Origin: Echinarachnius parma
Lineage: Eukaryota; Echinodermata; Echinoidea; Clypeasteroida; Echinarachniidae
Length of the DNA: 64,000 nt
Assembly: GCA_037951105.1 (NCBI GenBank)
Contig: JBAMJV010010127.1
Span: 1 to 64,000 of the forward strand
Direction of reading: 5' to 3'
The position numbers and the translations under genes were made by a program. Positions 61,955-64,000 of the stretch are shown piece by piece. The notes under the pieces are model-generated. The model was not told where the DNA came from and ran no database searches. It saw nothing but the letters and a program-made list of their open reading frames with translations. How positions within the stretch are numbered: the first letter of the stretch is position 1; every line of letters starts with the position of its first letter.

Positions 61955-62334
61955 ATCATGGTTGCAACACTTGCAGCGATTAATGCTATAATATAACTTT
62001 TTTGCTTTGTACGTGTCCCAGTCTGGCAAGTGAAAACAAGATTTTTTATTTCGTTATTATTAACAGTAACGTGCCAAGTACTTGCATTGAAGCTACCCCT
62101 TGGATGCCACGTTCATGATTGCACTAGCATAATAGAGTACTTGACCATGCCCATTGTATTGTGTGGTGGCATTGTATACTTAGTGGCTCTATTTGTTCAG
62201 TATGCACCCTTATCTTCAGGCGTGAGACATTTGCCTTTCAATACATTCCTTTCAAATCCCCCCAAAGCAATTTAGCTGTGGTCTTCCAATTAATGTGGCA
62301 CTGGGAATGAACTCCACTGGCACGTTTTGGGTTA

Positions 62335-62340
62335 AATAAA
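62335..62340 (+). terminator. Candidate polyadenylation signal of the secreted protein gene
   Basis: AATAAA about 380 bases after the stop codon, followed by an A run. It is the first canonical hexamer downstream. An untranslated 3' region of this length is ordinary; use is inferred only. Confidence 0.35.
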
Positions 62341-62469
62341 AAAAGGCCCAAAACCTGAATCTGGTGGCGCAAACAAAGAATAACATTACAAATTATGTAA
62401 TGTATATGGTTGCCCATTCTGGCCAGTGGAATATGTCTACCCTGTAACTTGGTTTTGGCTAATTCTATG

Positions 62470-62562
62470 TTAATCTTAACAAGCGCTTAGAGGTTTTTTT
62501 TTGCAATATGCGCTATACTAATGTCTATTATTATTTGTATTATTATTATTATTATATCGCAA
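62470..62562 (+). mobile_element. LINE 3' tail fragment
   Basis: TTAACAAGCGCTTAGAGG, TTTGCAATATGCGCTATACT and AATGTCTATTATTATT match, in inverse, the 3' untranslated tail of the LINE at 22595-23046. Heavily 5'-truncated, non-coding. Confidence 0.75.
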
Positions 62563-62766
62563 TATTACTTAATTAACATACGTTACAATGTATTGGTAAT
62601 TATTAGTACTAATATATATATAATATGCAAACAAGTACTTATTCACATTTATATTGTACAATAGAACTTCTTTCAAACGAGTTCTTAGGGACCATGAAAA
62701 TGACCTTGTTATATCAGGGTTACAAAAAGAAAAGAATGTAAAGAGCATGTACCTGGGGGTTTAGTT

Positions 62767-63100
62767 ATATGATGACATAAACGGTACCCCGGGGTACCAG
62801 ACGAAAATCCGCCATTTTGTTTAATTATTTATTTAATTTTTAGGGCTGTACTGTGGGTATAGCGTGCATACAATCGCGCGCTGCACTGCATGCACAACGC
62901 AATAGCTGCGGTACGGTTGGACGCAAGATGGCGCTGCACTGCATGCACAACGCAATAGCTGCGGTACGGTTGGACGCAAGATGGCGCTGCACTGCATGCA
63001 CAACGCAATAGCTGCGGTACGGTTGGACGCAAGATGGCGCTACACAACGCAGTACCCCGGGGTACAACGGTACCCCAGGGTACTGCGTGTGTCATCATAT
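62767..63100. mobile_element. MITE with ATATGATGACA ends and a 53-bp tandem core
   Basis: ATATGATGACA at 62767-62777 faces TGTCATCATAT at 63090-63100. Inside the ends is GGTACCCCGGGGTACC (62783, a perfect 16-bp palindrome), with its relatives near 63050-63083. The core has three 53-bp units (62883, 62936, 62989), each with GCAAGATGGCGCT, TGCATGCACAACGC and TGCGGTACGGTTGG. The AAGATGGCGC motif resembles YY1 sites. Confidence 0.85.
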
Positions 63101-63103
63101 CAG

Positions 63104-63404
63104 GGGAGTGTTTCACAAAGATTCTAAGTTGAACTTAACTCTAAGTTGGACCTAACACTTATGGAAAGCCATTTGTAACCAAAACATATTCAAAAGAAAA
63201 AAATACAAGTATTTGAGACTTTCAACAACAACAATATATCAATTATTTCAAGTCTCAGTATTATACTGTAACTGATTTTATCAAACGTAATGCCTTTTCA
63301 AAAGAACTGTTTCATTAATTTTACAAAGAAACTAATAGCTTTCCATAATTGTTAGGTGCAACGCAGATTTAAGTTTAACTTAGAATCTTTGTGAAACACC
63401 CCCC
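63104..63404. mobile_element. MITE with GGGGAGTGTTTCACAAAGA ends
   Basis: Left GGGGAGTGTTTCACAAAG plus ATTCTAAGTTGAACTTA, right TAAGTTTAACTTAGAATC plus TTTGTGAAACACCCCCC. About 300 bp, nearly perfect arms over 35 bases. Partial relatives occur at about 40438-40485 and 16133-16350. Confidence 0.85.
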
Positions 63405-63433
63405 TGACCTCCTTTTATCAAGGTTTCACTGTA

Positions 63434-64000
63434 CAAGTGCACTTCTCACTGTGGGGTGAATTGATAGCAAATGAGCCTTATTTAAATTGACAGTGAAAGT
63501 TTACTGTTTTGCACATTGGGTTTTGGTATTTTAGGGTTGGTATTTTAGGTTCTGTGGTAAGCTCAACTTGAAATGTTGAGCTTGGATAAAGCTAAACATT
63601 ATTGGGAAATGGCCCACACAAAAATTGAAATATACACTTTTGAAATATTAAAAAACATTAACTTGAAATACAATTGAAATATATATCACCTACTATGTAG
63701 AAGAGTACATCATATTGTATCTCTTAATGTAAAGACTTTTACAAAAACTGCTTTGAAAGGAATATTTGAGTAATGAAACTATACAAATCTAGCACCTACA
63801 TGCATGTACGCTTCAATTCAACAGCATGTACGCTGCATGCCAACGCTGTAGCCACGTGGCATGCAAGCTATTTGTGCATTAGGCTATAAGTACTCGGCCT
63901 GGCGGAGAAGGTTGAACAGGCGGTGAAATTTTGGCCCAATCTCAGCGATATTTCTGTATTTAATGATACTTGGGTTCAGATTTTACCACACAAACCCCTT
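63434..64000. other. Right edge, no gene seen
   Basis: AT-rich until about 63780, then GCATGCATGTACG-type palindromic text at about 63795-63870. No coding sequence recognised; a neighbouring gene could begin beyond the window. Confidence 0.4.

Larger units (their letters stand above)
62657..63433. mobile_element. pogo/Tigger-like element split by two MITEs
   Basis: The left part (TACAATAGAAC, GGGACCATGAAAATGACC) and the right part (CCTCCTTTTATCAAGG, TTTCACTGTA) match the intact copy at 18997-19182. Between them lie the elements 62767-63100 and about 63104-63404. The host element is therefore the oldest of the three. Confidence 0.75.

Overview
The window is intron-rich, AT-rich animal DNA packed with short inverted-repeat transposons. 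It looks like a marine invertebrate deuterostome, most likely an echinoderm. This rests on vertebrate-like protein sequences, long introns, a 2A-bearing LINE, BEL/Pao remains and the style of the repeats; the species is an inference. No prokaryotic or organellar features were seen.

Host genes, left to right. (1) An MGST3 gene (microsomal glutathione S-transferase 3, MAPEG family), + strand, 4920-10189, five coding exons, 140 aa. (2) A second MGST3 gene on the - strand, 15103-19816, tail to tail with the first. Its five exons have exactly the same lengths, and it has two tandem alternative first exons. (3) TFB1M (mitochondrial 12S rRNA adenine dimethyltransferase 1), + strand, 24198-40785, seven exons, 316 aa. 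Its 9 kb first intron holds a BEL/Pao fossil invaded by a LINE with one uninterrupted 1104-codon frame. (4) A predicted secreted protein of 659 aa, + strand, 45374-61954, nine exons. It combines a signal peptide, a W-rich beta-propeller resembling PLL/DUF346 lectins, an Ig-like domain and a helical C-terminal domain. Its last two introns appear to use GC-AG splice sites. MGST3 acts in ER membranes and TFB1M in mitochondria; no shared pathway or operon-like link is implied.

The rest is mostly repeats: TA-flanked MITEs, pogo-like, hAT-like and piggyBac-like elements, ultra-short TTAA elements of about 75 bp, two tRNA-derived SINEs, LINE 3' ends, poly-C/G tracts and microsatellites. Several are nested with readable insertion order. 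The clearest case is a 7.0 kb hAT-like element (52411-59406, 8-bp target duplication) that carries a 3.2 kb element (52998-56208, 4-bp duplication).

The most unusual observations are two. First, two related elements (37155-39654 and 52998-56208) share ends, a 4-bp target duplication and layout. Each carries a 14-bp motif at roughly 180-200 bp spacing, and the motif has changed in concert from GGTAACGGAAGGAC in one to NGTAACGGAATTAC in the other. Second, at least three of the four host genes carry decayed tandem copies of single exons inside their introns: MGST3 exons 1 and 4, TFB1M exons 4, 5 and 6, and exon 7 of the secreted protein gene. The second MGST3 gene has a duplicated first exon.
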